A stretch of DNA of 32,178 bases from Thalassotalea sp. GTDB lineage: Bacteria > Pseudomonadota > Gammaproteobacteria > Enterobacterales > Alteromonadaceae. Under the pieces are notes generated by a model that saw only the letters and a program-made list of their open reading frames with translations, did not search any database and was not told the DNA's origin. Position numbers and translations under genes: made by a program. The stretch is taken from the NCBI GenBank assembly GCA_029249355.1, contig JAQWHO010000092.1, forward strand, positions 1-32,178. The letters run 5' to 3'. Below are positions 7,256-15,495 of this stretch, one piece after another (within the stretch, counting starts at the first letter, position 1; each line of letters starts with the position of its first letter).

Positions 7256-8990
7256 ATGATCTCATTAGCCCTGTTAAGAAAACACTTAGCCATGCCAAGA
7301 ACTTCTTGGCAATTATGCTTGCTTGCGGCTATTGGTGGGGCTTTTTCCGCACTGTTGGTTATATTGTTCACCTTAAGTATTGAAGGCTTACAACAATTTT
7401 ATTTGAACCAATTAGATGATTATACCAGCTTAGATATGGTAAGTCGTTTTGATTTGCCAATTATTGGCGCCATCCTTATTATTATTTTTGCTAAGTTTAC
7501 GGGTTACCAATATTTAAGGACAGGTATTCCCTTTGTTTTACATCGCTTAAAAACCGCCCATGGCATGATCCCGCTAAGAAATACTATTCATCAATTCTTT
7601 GGTACGGTAATCGCTTTAGCTTCTGGATTTTCTGTTGGCAGAGAAGGTCCTGCCGTTCATTTAGGAGCTGCGTGTAGTAGCTATATTGGTAGTTTATTAA
7701 AACTTCCTTTTAATTCAATTAGAACCTTATGTGCTTGTGGTATTGCCGCAGGAATTTCGGCTAGTTTTAACACGCCTATTGCTGCAGTAATATTCGTGAT
7801 GGAAGTCATTTTACGCGAATATAAAGTGCACATTTTTATTCCTGTGATGATCGCCGCTATTGTAGGGTCAATAATCACGCAAAACTTTTTTGGCCCTGCT
7901 CATGAATTTGATTACTTTAATAAAATAGAGTTAACCATTCATCATTACCCTTTTATCGTCTTATTAGGCATTACCCTTGGAGTATTAGCTTTTATTTTCA
8001 ACCGTTACTTAACCTTGATAGTTAAACATTCCAGTAATTTTCATATTATTCCGCGGCTTTTACTTGCGGCTTTTATAACGGGAAGTTTAGGTTTTTTTAT
8101 TCCGTATGCTATGGGTACAAATATGAGTGCGGTGAGCTTTTCCTTAGAATATGAACAACATTTTCAATTATTACTTGGCTTATTAATCGCGAAAATCATT
8201 ATGACGATTACAGCATTAGGTTTAGGAATTCCTGGCGGTATAATTGGCCCAATCCTGAGTATTGGTGCTATAGCAGGTACGTGTGCATCAACTATCACAA
8301 TGAATATTTTTCCAGGAGAGCATATAGCAACCGATTATGCCTTAATGGGCATGGCCGGATTTATGGCTGCAACACTCAATGCTCCTCTTGCAGCATTACT
8401 AGCGGTAGTTGAACTTTCAAATCAATTAGAAATTGTGATACCAGCAATGATAGTTATCAGTTCTGCTTGTATTGTTTCAGGACAATTTTTTAAAAACCGT
8501 TCAATTATTATTATGCAGCTTGAAGTGCAAAAGCTCCTTTATAGAAAATCCCCGATTGAAAAATCATTACAACGCATTGGTGTATTAGGTGTGATGCAAG
8601 CAAACTATACATTGATTGAAGACTCGTCCGAACAATCCGTGAGAAGTGCTATTAACTTAGCGAGTGAAAAGCAACTAATCATTAGCAAAAATCCGCTATC
8701 AGATAATTTATATACTTGGCATGAATCTGTTGAAACACCAAACTACAAGGTTCAAAACGTGACAGAAAATGAGTGTTTAACTAAAGCCGTCAACGATACC
8801 CAAAATAAAATTATCGAACATCAATTAAAGCCCCTAGAGAGTCAGTCTACATTAGCTGAGGCTTATTTGGCGCTTTTAGAGGATCGCCTTGGCGGTGTAT
8901 ATATATCAAGACAATCAAGAAAATATTCTTGGCGTTGTTACGTTTGAACAGATCAGGCGCTATTTATTAGAAGGAAAAACAGCCGTATGA
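7256..8990 (+). CDS. ClC-family chloride channel/transporter, frameshifted near the 3' end
   Basis: The open frame gives 563 residues to a stop at 8947. It is a multi-helix ClC membrane core (residues ~15-425) with a degenerate CBS-type cytoplasmic tail. Motifs: RTGIP (88-92, in place of GSGIP), GREGPAVH (128-135) with gating Glu130, and GIPGGIIGP around 325. The residue equivalent to the E. coli ClC internal proton glutamate (Glu203) is Val184 (VMEV, 181-184). After GGVYIS the zero frame turns basic and stops. Shifting frame at the TA repeat (8898-8906) restores DNQENILGVVTFEQIRRYLL and a stop TGA at 8988-8990 that overlaps the next gene's ATG as ATGA. That is a normal CBS ending and coupling, so the ancestral gene ended at 8990 (~577 residues). 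The break is a 2 nt contraction or 1 nt gain, real or a sequencing error. Only the last CBS strands are lost. Confidence 0.85.
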
Positions 8991-9415
8991 CATTACTCTG
9001 GTTAAAGGCTTTACATGTAAGTTTTATGGTCGCTTGGTTTGCCGGTATTTTTTATTTACCGCGCCTATTTGTCAATCATGCAGAATGCGACGAACCTAAA
9101 GTGATAGAACACTTAAAAGGAATGGAAAAACGCTTACTGTATTTTGTCACTCCTTTTGCATTACTCACGGTGATTTTTGGTATTGCGCTGATTTATCAAT
9201 ATGGTTATTCATGGTTTGTTGCGGCAAAGTGGCTACATATAAAAATAACACTAGTGATCGGGTTAATAATCTATCATGACTATTGTTTTAAGTTATTGAA
9301 GGTTTTTAAAGAAGATAAAAATATTCGTTCTGGAAAGTTTTACCGTATTTTTAATGAAGCACCCGTGATCATATTATTTGCCGTGATATTTTTAGTTTAT
9401 CTCAAACCTTTTTGA
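8987..9415 (+). CDS. hemJ: HemJ-like protoporphyrinogen oxidase / CopD-family membrane protein
   Basis: 142 residues with four predicted TM helices (~5-25, 52-72, 83-103, 125-140). It carries the signature residues of the HemJ (UPF0093) family: His10 in KALHVSFMVAWF (8-19), YLPRLFVNH (23-31, Arg26), KWLHIK (81-86) and RIFNEAP (120-126). HemJ oxidises protoporphyrinogen IX to protoporphyrin IX in the inner membrane, the penultimate step of heme synthesis. Two genes downstream lies hemL, an earlier step of the same pathway, which supports this over a generic CopD copper-transport label. Its ATG overlaps the restored stop of the ClC gene (ATGA), indicating translational coupling. Confidence 0.8.
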   Translation: MTLLWLKALHVSFMVAWFAGIFYLPRLFVNHAECDEPKVIEHLKGMEKRLLYFVTPFALLTVIFGIALIYQYGYSWFVAAKWLHIKITLVIGLIIYHDYCFKLLKVFKEDKNIRSGKFYRIFNEAPVIILFAVIFLVYLKPF

Positions 9416-9446
9416 TCTGGTTCACGTGCTAAAAAATCTTCATATG

Positions 9447-9455
9447 TGCTATATT
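9447..9455 (+). promoter_or_regulatory. Putative extended -10 promoter of pyrB
   Basis: TGCTATATT fits an extended -10 (TG-n-TATATT), followed by a GC-rich discriminator (ACCGCGC) and ~75 nt of leader before the pyrB ATG. No good -35 is visible. GC-rich discriminators are typical of growth-rate or stringent-response-sensitive promoters. Confidence 0.4.
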
Positions 9456-9534
9456 ACCGCGCAAATAAATTGTAATAGTCATAAAGAGCAAATCGGTTTA
9501 TAACTATTTACAAAATAATACACAGGTAATAGCA

Positions 9535-10548
9535 ATGATGACCTTTCAAGGTAGCCATATTCTCTCCGTTTCACAATTTGATCGTGAAGCTATTTCAGAA
9601 ATTTTATCTGTTTCTGCCCAAATGGCGCCTTATGCTATGCGCCAAAAGCGTTGTCATGTTTTAGAAGGCGCGATTTTAAACAATTTATTTTTTGAACCAA
9701 GTACACGTACACGAGTGAGTTTTGGCTCAGCCTTTAATTTATTGGGTGGTTTTGTTCGGGAAACGGTCGGTGAAGAAAATTCATCATTAAGTAAAGGCGA
9801 GTCATTATTTGATACCGCAAGAGTGATCAGTGGTTATTCTGATATAATCGCAATGCGTCACCCTAAAATGCATTCAGTGAGTGAATTTTCAGAAGGTAGC
9901 AGTGTGCCGGTTATAAATGGAGGCGATGGTGCCAATGAACACCCTACTCAGGCGTTATTAGATTTATTTACCATTCAATCTGAAATGGCACCTCATGATA
10001 AAACCCTAGACGGAATCAATATCACCTTAATGGGTGATTTAAAACATGGTCGCACGGTTCATTCGCTTTCAAAATTAATAAGTTTATACAACGATGTTCA
10101 TATAACGATGATCGCACCTAATGAATTACAAATGCCTGATAATGTTATTTCTACATTAGAAGATGCAGGACATAAGGTTACCTTAACCGATAAAATTGAA
10201 GGTAACTTAGCATGTGATGTTATATATCAAACACGTATTCAGCAAGAGCGTTTTGCAAGTCCTGACGAAGCCGACTTATATCGAGGACACTTTAGTTTGA
10301 ACAGAGAAATTTATCGTCAATATTGTAAAGAGCATACCGTCATTATGCACCCTTTACCGCGCGATTCTCGTCCTGAAGCAAACGAGTTAGATACCGATTT
10401 AAATGACTTAGACAATTTGGCTATTTTTAGACAAGCACAAAATGGTGTCTTGGTTCGTATGGCATTATTTGCTTTAGCCCTAGGGGTTGAAGACAAACTA
10501 ACGCAATATGAAAGACCGATCACATGGCACAGCAATAAAAACATTTAA
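9535..10548 (+). CDS. pyrB: Aspartate carbamoyltransferase catalytic subunit
   Basis: 337 residues, longer than the ~310 of E. coli PyrB, mainly through a C-terminal extension. Carbamoyl-phosphate and aspartate site motifs are intact: FFEPSTRTRVSF (52-63; Ser56-Thr57-Arg58-Thr59), Lys87 in SSLSKGES (83-90), NEHPTQALLDL (134-144) and MHPLPR (271-276). It condenses carbamoyl phosphate with aspartate in the first committed step of pyrimidine synthesis. No pyrI regulatory subunit follows; the next gene is hemL, an arrangement I recall from Shewanella and relatives. A second ATG three nt downstream could also be used; AGG is ~9 nt upstream of 9535. Confidence 0.95.
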   Translation: MMTFQGSHILSVSQFDREAISEILSVSAQMAPYAMRQKRCHVLEGAILNNLFFEPSTRTRVSFGSAFNLLGGFVRETVGEENSSLSKGESLFDTARVISGYSDIIAMRHPKMHSVSEFSEGSSVPVINGGDGANEHPTQALLDLFTIQSEMAPHDKTLDGINITLMGDLKHGRTVHSLSKLISLYNDVHITMIAPNELQMPDNVISTLEDAGHKVTLTDKIEGNLACDVIYQTRIQQERFASPDEADLYRGHFSLNREIYRQYCKEHTVIMHPLPRDSRPEANELDTDLNDLDNLAIFRQAQNGVLVRMALFALALGVEDKLTQYERPITWHSNKNI

Positions 10549-10609
10549 GTAGCAATTCAACAAAAAATGAATTGATTAACTGCGTAAAAAATCAAGTAAG
10601 GCAAAAATA

Positions 10610-11890
10610 ATGGATAAATCTCAACAACTTTTTAACCATGCCCAAGAAATTATTCCTGGCGGCGTTAACTCTCCTGTTCGTGCATTTAATGGTGTAGGCG
10701 GCACGCCTTGTTTTATCAAACGAGCAAGCGGCGCTTATGTCTATGATGAAAATGATAAAGAATATATCGATTATGTAGGCTCTTGGGGACCAATGATTTT
10801 AGGCCACAACCATCCGGCCATTTTAGCCGCAGTTATTGAAACGGCTCAAAACGGTTTAAGCTTTGGCGCGCCAACTGAACTTGAAATAACCATGGCTGAA
10901 AAAGTACGAGAAATTGTCCCGTCGATGGAAAAATTACGTATGGTGAGCTCAGGCACTGAAGCTACGATGAGTGCGATTCGTTTAGCACGTGGCTATACCG
11001 GACGTGACAAAATCCTTAAATTTGAAGGTTGTTATCACGGTCATGCAGATTCTTTATTAGTAAAAGCTGGCTCTGGTGCATTAACCATGGGCGTACCTAA
11101 CTCTCCCGGTATCCCTGAAGACTTTGCTAAACACACCTTAACCGTTAGCTTCAATAATTTAGAAGAAGTTAAACAAGTATTTGCTGAATTAGGTGATGAA
11201 ATTGCCTGTATTATCGTTGAACCTGTTGCGGGCAACATGAACTGTATTCCTCCAGTTGAAGGCTTCTTAGAAGGTTTAAGAGCAGTTTGCGATCAATATA
11301 AATCTGTACTGATTTTTGATGAAGTTATGACCGGCTTTCGTGTTGCTTTAGGCGGTGCACAAGCTCATTATAATATTCACCCTGACCTAACAACATTAGG
11401 AAAAGTCATTGGCGGTGGTATGCCTGTTGGTGCTTTTGGTGGTAAAAAAGAAATAATGGATTATATCGCCCCTGTTGGTCCAGTTTATCAAGCGGGAACA
11501 TTATCAGGCAACCCAATAGCGATGGCAGCCGGCTTAGCTTCTTTGAATGAACTGTGCCAAGGTGACAAACATCAACAGCTTTCTCAAGCGACTGAAAAGT
11601 TAGCCATGGGTTTTAAAGCTGCAGCAGAACGTAATGGTGTTTCATTATCAATTAATTATGTTGGTGCGATGTTTGGCTTCTTTTTTACAGAAGAAGAAAC
11701 AATCACCAGCTTTGCTCAAGCAACAGCATGTGATAGTGAGAAATTTAAACGTTTCTTCCACTTAATGTTAGAAGAAGGTATTTATTTAGCGCCGTCAGCG
11801 TTTGAAGCAAGTTTTTTATCTACGGCTCATACAGATGAAATATTAGAAGAAACATTAGCAGCAGCTGATCGCTGTTTTGCAAAGCTATAA
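10610..11890 (+). CDS. hemL: Glutamate-1-semialdehyde 2,1-aminomutase
   Basis: 426 residues, the standard length. A class-III PLP aminotransferase fold is evident: [10 protein letters not shown] (113-122) for phosphate binding, CYHGHAD (141-147), Asp237 in [10 protein letters not shown] (235-244) contacting the PLP nitrogen, and the Schiff-base Lys265 in [18 protein letters not shown], the same number as in E. coli. It converts glutamate-1-semialdehyde to 5-aminolevulinate in the C5 heme pathway. It follows pyrB after 61 nt and is closed by a strong terminator. Heme neighbours (a HemJ-like gene two genes upstream) suggest a loose functional cluster. Confidence 0.97.
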   Translation: MDKSQQLFNHAQEIIPGGVNSPVRAFNGVGGTPCFIKRASGAYVYDENDKEYIDYVGSWGPMILGHNHPAILAAVIETAQNGLSFGAPTELEITMAEKVREIVPSMEKLRMVSSGTEATMSAIRLARGYTGRDKILKFEGCYHGHADSLLVKAGSGALTMGVPNSPGIPEDFAKHTLTVSFNNLEEVKQVFAELGDEIACIIVEPVAGNMNCIPPVEGFLEGLRAVCDQYKSVLIFDEVMTGFRVALGGAQAHYNIHPDLTTLGKVIGGGMPVGAFGGKKEIMDYIAPVGPVYQAGTLSGNPIAMAAGLASLNELCQGDKHQQLSQATEKLAMGFKAAAERNGVSLSINYVGAMFGFFFTEEETITSFAQATACDSEKFKRFFHLMLEEGIYLAPSAFEASFLSTAHTDEILEETLAAADRCFAKL

Positions 11891-11925
11891 AGCAACAAAC
11901 ACTCTTTTAATTAAAATGTTAATAA

Positions 11926-11961
11926 AAAAGCTGCTAATTTTCATTAGCAGCTTTTCTTTTT
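11926..11961. terminator. Bidirectional intrinsic terminator between hemL and the convergent small gene
   Basis: A perfect 13 bp stem (AAAAGCTGCTAAT, 11926-11938, with 11943-11955) and a 4 nt TTTC loop is followed on the plus strand by a CTTTTT run. On the minus strand it is followed by a T-run from the A-run at 11924-11929. It serves hemL and the gene ending at 11986. Confidence 0.9.
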
Positions 11962-11985
11962 AAAGAACATTTATAGCAAATTAAC

Positions 11986-12381
11986 TTAACTCATTTTAAC
12001 AGTCGTTAATTCCTGTTGCAGCCAATTATAAGCTTGCTGCCAACCTAACTCTAATCCCGAAAACGCTCGAAAATTCCATTCATCAAAAGCACGTAATTGA
12101 TATAAATCTTCAGTAACATCTTTACTGTCTGGAGAGTAATATACAAAAGCAATCGCTTTTAAATGAGCATATGATGCAATGCTTAATTTGGCCTCAAAAG
12201 AATAGGTATAGTTATTAACACGGTTGACTAACATGCCAAAATCATCAGCGAAGTGTTTATCGACAAATTGATGACATTCTTCTATCATTTCTAATGTCAT
12301 TTCTACCCCCTCATCGGCCACGACTTCGAGGATATTTTCAGAAAGAATATTGAAGTGGCCGAAACTTAAACGATGTTTCAT
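11986..12381 (-). CDS. Small uncharacterised cytoplasmic protein, possibly STAS/SpoIIAA-like fold
   Basis: 131 residues, acidic, with no signal peptide or TM helix. I do not recognise a named family. The order of an N-terminal strand pair (FGHFNILSENILEVVADEG), a helix (MTLEMIEECHQFVDKHF, 29-45), a hydrophobic strand (GMLVNRV), another helix, then a strand KAIAFVYYS (74-82) and a closing amphipathic helix with Trp113 and Trp119 resembles small STAS/SpoIIAA-like proteins common in marine bacteria. That is a fold guess only. It is monocistronic, convergent with hemL and shares its terminator. Upstream on the same strand are rpsI and the rpsI terminator, so it has its own promoter in 12382-12560. 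Confidence 0.75.
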   Translation of the reverse strand: MKHRLSFGHFNILSENILEVVADEGVEMTLEMIEECHQFVDKHFADDFGMLVNRVNNYTYSFEAKLSIASYAHLKAIAFVYYSPDSKDVTEDLYQLRAFDEWNFRAFSGLELGWQQAYNWLQQELTTVKMS

Positions 12382-12566
12382 TTAACCTCTCCTCAATATT
12401 GGCAGATGCATTGAGCTCGCGTTATTTGCTGATTTATTATTCATGCTACTAACCTTAGCGTAGAAAAATAAAAACTCAAACCATGTAAGCGCTTAACCTG
12501 TAGAAATATATTTAAATGATGATTTAGCTCAACATTTAGTTATATATCGATATGTAAATTTAAGGC

Positions 12567-12596
12567 AAAAAAAAACCGACATAAGTCGGCTTTTTT
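12567..12596 (-). terminator. Intrinsic terminator of the rplM-rpsI operon
   Basis: On the minus strand a stem GCCGAC-TTAT-GTCGGT (core pairs 12576-12580 with 12585-12589), extended by A/T pairs, is followed by nine T. It lies ~20 nt past the rpsI stop codon. Confidence 0.92.
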
Positions 12597-12615
12597 AATA
12601 ACGTATAAATAAAGA

Positions 12616-13008
12616 TTAACGTTTTGAAAATTGTGGCTTTTTACGAGCCTTGTGTAAACCAACTTTCTTACGTTCAACTTTACGAGCATCACGAGTAACA
12701 AAACCAGCAGCACGTAAACCGCCACGTAAAGTTTCATCAAACTCCATTAATGCACGAGTAATACCGTGACGAATCGCGCCAGCTTGACCAGAAATACCAC
12801 CACCAACTACCGTGATGTTGAAGTCAAACTTTTCTAACATTTCAACTAATTCTAATGGTTGACGAACAACCATACGAGCCGTTGGACGACTGAAATATTC
12901 AGAAATGTCACGTTTATTAATTGTAATTGCACCGTTACCAGCTTTCATGAACACACGAGCAGTTGAGCTCTTGCGACGACCAGTACCGTAATATTGATTA
13001 TCAGCCAT
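12616..13008 (-). CDS. rpsI: 30S ribosomal protein S9
   Basis: 130 residues with the classic S9 features: the N-terminal [13 protein letters not shown] (8-20), [17 protein letters not shown] (67-83) and the very basic tail ending KKPQFSKR, which reaches the ribosomal P-site tRNA. It follows rplM after 3 nt, the universal bacterial L13-S9 operon. Expression is expected to be coupled to rplM and closed by the terminator at 12567-12596. Confidence 0.99.
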   Translation of the reverse strand: MADNQYYGTGRRKSSTARVFMKAGNGAITINKRDISEYFSRPTARMVVRQPLELVEMLEKFDFNITVVGGGISGQAGAIRHGITRALMEFDETLRGGLRAAGFVTRDARKVERKKVGLHKARKKPQFSKR

Positions 13009-13011
13009 TGC

Positions 13012-13440
13012 TTAAAGCTCCAAAAGTTGTGGTTGTTGTGCTGTATGCTTATGTTCAGTACCCGCGTAAACTTTAAGTTTACGGAACATTTCACGACCTA
13101 AAGGACCTTTAGGTAACATACCTTTAACAGCAAGTTCAATTACACGTTCTGGTGCTTTTTCAATTAGCTTTTCAAAACTAATTTGCTTCAAGCCGCCAAC
13201 ATACTCAGTATGTGTGTAGTAAATTTTGCCTTTAGCTTTATTACCAGTCACTCTTACTTTCTCAGCGTTGATAACAACGATATAATCGCCTGTATCACAA
13301 TGAGGAGTGTATTCTGGCTTATGCTTACCGCGTAAACGGCTTGCGATTTCAGTAGCGATACGACCAAGAGTTTTATTCTCAGCGTCCACTAGTAACCATT
13401 CGCGTTGTACGCTTTCTGGTTTTGCTACAAAAGTTTTCAT
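13012..13440 (-). CDS. rplM: 50S ribosomal protein L13
   Basis: 142 residues, identical in length to E. coli L13. Conserved segments include [20 protein letters not shown] (17-36), [18 protein letters not shown] (51-68), and the [12 protein letters not shown] motif (108-119). L13 is an early-assembly 50S protein and in E. coli represses its own operon by binding the rplM leader. Here the ~140 nt leader is structured and includes a hairpin plus T-run just upstream of the start (13468-13488), so autoregulation is plausible. Confidence 0.99.
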   Translation of the reverse strand: MKTFVAKPESVQREWLLVDAENKTLGRIATEIASRLRGKHKPEYTPHCDTGDYIVVINAEKVRVTGNKAKGKIYYTHTEYVGGLKQISFEKLIEKAPERVIELAVKGMLPKGPLGREMFRKLKVYAGTEHKHTAQQPQLLEL

Positions 13441-13467
13441 TTAAAAACCCAATATTAAAATGTTACT

Positions 13468-13488
13468 AAAAAACAGTCTTATGACTGT
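13468..13488 (-). promoter_or_regulatory. Terminator-like hairpin in the rplM leader (possible attenuator)
   Basis: On the minus strand ACAGTC-TTAT-type loop-GACTGT (13488-13483 with 13478-13473) is followed at once by six T (13473-13468), 27 nt before the rplM ATG. An upstream leader segment ACTGTC (13561-13556) can pair with GACAGT (13489-13484), which overlaps the 5' arm, so two exclusive structures are possible. The stem is only 6 bp, hence low confidence. Confidence 0.4.
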
Positions 13489-13582
13489 CAGTTAAAAGAC
13501 TACGCCATTACCCCTTCGAGTATCGAGTCCATCGTCTAGTATCTTGGGGATATTAGACAGTTTGTAACGTCAGGGAGCGCGC

Positions 13583-13588
13583 ATTATA
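13583..13588 (-). promoter_or_regulatory. rplM-rpsI promoter -10 box with GC discriminator
   Basis: A consensus TATAAT on the minus strand is followed by GCGCGC, the GC-rich discriminator typical of ribosomal-protein and rRNA promoters under stringent (ppGpp) control. The -35 is weak (GTGATT or similar at ~13606-13611). The predicted leader to the rplM ATG is about 135 nt. Confidence 0.6.
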
Positions 13589-13650
13589 CAGAAGACTATT
13601 GTATAAATCACGTATAATTTTTAATCTTTTATATATTTCGACTAAATAAA

Positions 13651-14766
13651 TTAAGGAAGATGCTCTGAAGCTAGGTAATCATGAGACTGCATTTCTTGTA
13701 AGCGACTTAAGCAGCGTTTGAACTCAAAAACCAAGCCGCCATTGCAATATAAATCTTCCATAGCAACATCTGCAGAAATAATTAATTTCACATTTCGTTC
13801 GTAAAACTCATCAACCATCGCGATAAATCGTCTTGCGGCATCATCACAATCAACATGCATTTGAGTTACATTTGCCACTAATACCGTATGATATAAACGA
13901 CTTATTTCCATATAATCGTTTTGACTACGTGCAGATTCACATAATTGTGAAAACTCGAAATGCACAACGCCATCAGACTCTTGTATGGTGGTTAATGAGC
14001 GATGATTTATCTCAATTTCTTTATTTTTAGTGCCTAACTCAACCGATAGTTGTTCAAAATAACGATTTAAATTATCCTTCGCTTTTTCATCAAGTGGCGC
14101 ATGATAAATTTCTGCCTGTTCGAGTGTTCTCAGTCGATAATCAATCCCGCTATCGACATTAACAACATCACAATGTTTATTGATCAGCTTGATTGCAGGT
14201 AAAAACCTTTCCCGTTGTAAACCATTTCGATAAAGTTCATCAGGAATAATATTCGACGTAGCGACTAAGGTAACATTGTGGGCAAAAAGTTCTTCAAATA
14301 ACGTGCCTAAAATCATCGCATCGGTAATATCTGAAACAAAGAATTCATCAAAACAAATAATACAAGTTTCTTGTGAAAAACGTTTTGCTATAATTTTTAA
14401 CGGATCTGATTGCCCTGTTAATGACTCAAGTTCTTGATGAACACGATGCATAAAACGATGAAAATGAACGCGCATTTTATTTTTAAAAGGTAAGCAATCA
14501 TAAAACGTATCGACTAAATAGGTTTTACCTCGACCAACCCCACCCCAAAAATAAATGCCTTGTATAGATTTAATCTCTGCTTTTGCGACAACACGCTTCC
14601 AACCATTTAATACTTTTTTAAATCCGGTAACGGGCAAAGGCTTACTTTGTAAACATTCATATAATCGCTGTAAGTTTTTTACCGCATTTTCTTGGGCAGC
14701 ATCATATTGAAAATCATCCTGCGTTAAATCTTCTCTATATTTTTCAAGTGGTGAAAGCGTAATCAT
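13651..14766 (-). CDS. zapE: Cell division ATPase ZapE (AFG1-like)
   Basis: 371 residues of the AFG1/ZapE P-loop ATPase family. Walker A is GGVGRGKT (75-82), Walker B is ICFDEFF (137-143, Asp140-Glu141), followed by the family segment SDITDAMILGTLFEELF. ZapE associates with the FtsZ ring under low-oxygen or heat conditions in E. coli. It lies directly upstream of rplM-rpsI on the same strand, the conserved gammaproteobacterial order, but the ribosomal genes have their own promoter. ATG 14766 fits the family N-terminus (SPLEKY); no strong ribosome-binding site is visible. The divergent yhcB shares the upstream region, which contains a perfect 14 bp inverted repeat. Confidence 0.95.
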   Translation of the reverse strand: MITLSPLEKYREDLTQDDFQYDAAQENAVKNLQRLYECLQSKPLPVTGFKKVLNGWKRVVAKAEIKSIQGIYFWGGVGRGKTYLVDTFYDCLPFKNKMRVHFHRFMHRVHQELESLTGQSDPLKIIAKRFSQETCIICFDEFFVSDITDAMILGTLFEELFAHNVTLVATSNIIPDELYRNGLQRERFLPAIKLINKHCDVVNVDSGIDYRLRTLEQAEIYHAPLDEKAKDNLNRYFEQLSVELGTKNKEIEINHRSLTTIQESDGVVHFEFSQLCESARSQNDYMEISRLYHTVLVANVTQMHVDCDDAARRFIAMVDEFYERNVKLIISADVAMEDLYCNGGLVFEFKRCLSRLQEMQSHDYLASEHLP

Positions 14767-14792
14767 GAGTGAAATTTTATCTATTAATTAGG

Positions 14793-14871
14793 TTTATTTT
14801 TGCTTGAAAAAAATATATTTGCATACATATTTATTAATGAGGTAGAAAGTTTACCCACAAGCAAAAATAAA
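14793..14871. repeat. Perfect 14 bp inverted repeat in the zapE/yhcB divergent intergenic region
   Basis: TTTATTTTTGCTTG (14793-14806) is the exact reverse complement of 14858-14871 (CAAGCAAAAATAAA), with 51 nt between. Each divergent gene therefore has the same sequence reading toward it: ~27 nt before zapE and ~80 nt before yhcB. Paired operator sites or duplicated promoter elements are possible. Confidence 0.6.
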
Positions 14872-14950
14872 AGCAGTGTGTTAATCTCTATTTTCACCAA
14901 TTTTTAACGTGAATACAATTTTCCGCAACAAGATAAAAGGTAAAAAGCTT

Positions 14951-15415
14951 ATGGATATAGTTATTGGAATCATCATTTTTGTCGTTGGCGCAGCATTAGG
15001 TTTTTTTGCAAGCAGGATGTTATCTGCTTCTAGTCAAGAAAATCAAAAGCTTGCAGAAAAAGTAAGTCAAAGTGAAGCATCATTAGCACAATACAAAGTG
15101 GATGTTGCTGAGCATTTAGACCATTCAACGCAATTATTAGAACAAATGAACAGTACATGTCAAAAAGCCATGGTTCAAATGGAAAAAAGTACCTCGTTAT
15201 TACAAAAAGCGACGCCTAAAGAAAATGACGCTATGCCATTTTTCTCAAAAGAAACTCAAGAGCAATTAGCACAAACCGTTGCACTTAGACACAATAAAGA
15301 AGATCGCAAAAGCGATAGAGAAGTCACTGAAGCTCCTCTTGACTACTCAGGTGAAGCAAGCGGACTTTTTGCCGACAAGAAACAACCTGTTACAAATAGC
15401 AATATTGAAAATTAG
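14951..15415 (+). CDS. zapG: YhcB/ZapG family inner-membrane protein (DUF1043)
   Basis: 154 residues from ATG 14951. An upstream in-frame GTG at 14909 would add 14 basic residues before the membrane helix, but the family starts right at the TM segment, and AAAAGG lies ~10 nt before 14951. Layout: TM helix 4-23 (GIIIFVVGAALGFFASRML), then a coiled coil (~30-85) and a low-complexity polar tail. YhcB (ZapG) is an envelope-biogenesis and division protein in E. coli, linked to coordination of cell-wall and membrane growth. The position directly before degQ matches E. coli and supports the call. Confidence 0.88.
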   Translation: MDIVIGIIIFVVGAALGFFASRMLSASSQENQKLAEKVSQSEASLAQYKVDVAEHLDHSTQLLEQMNSTCQKAMVQMEKSTSLLQKATPKENDAMPFFSKETQEQLAQTVALRHNKEDRKSDREVTEAPLDYSGEASGLFADKKQPVTNSNIEN

Positions 15416-15495
15416 GAACTTTGTTCTCACGTTAAAGTCTTTAATTGAGTATTTATATTTTTTTGTATTATTGTATTTTTGGAGTTCCCTTACAT

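Noticed and set aside
12540-12740. 66-codon frame antiparallel-phase to rpsI on the minus strand
   Set aside because: It overlaps rpsI in another frame and runs through the operon terminator; composition is that of a shadow frame.
14909-14950. GTG start for yhcB adding 14 residues
   Set aside because: The family begins directly at the membrane helix and ATG 14951 has a better ribosome-binding site.
15445-15495. Earlier ATG for degQ adding 17 residues
   Set aside because: It would place a hydrophobic non-signal stretch before a normal signal peptide; ATG 15496 has a proper GGAG site.
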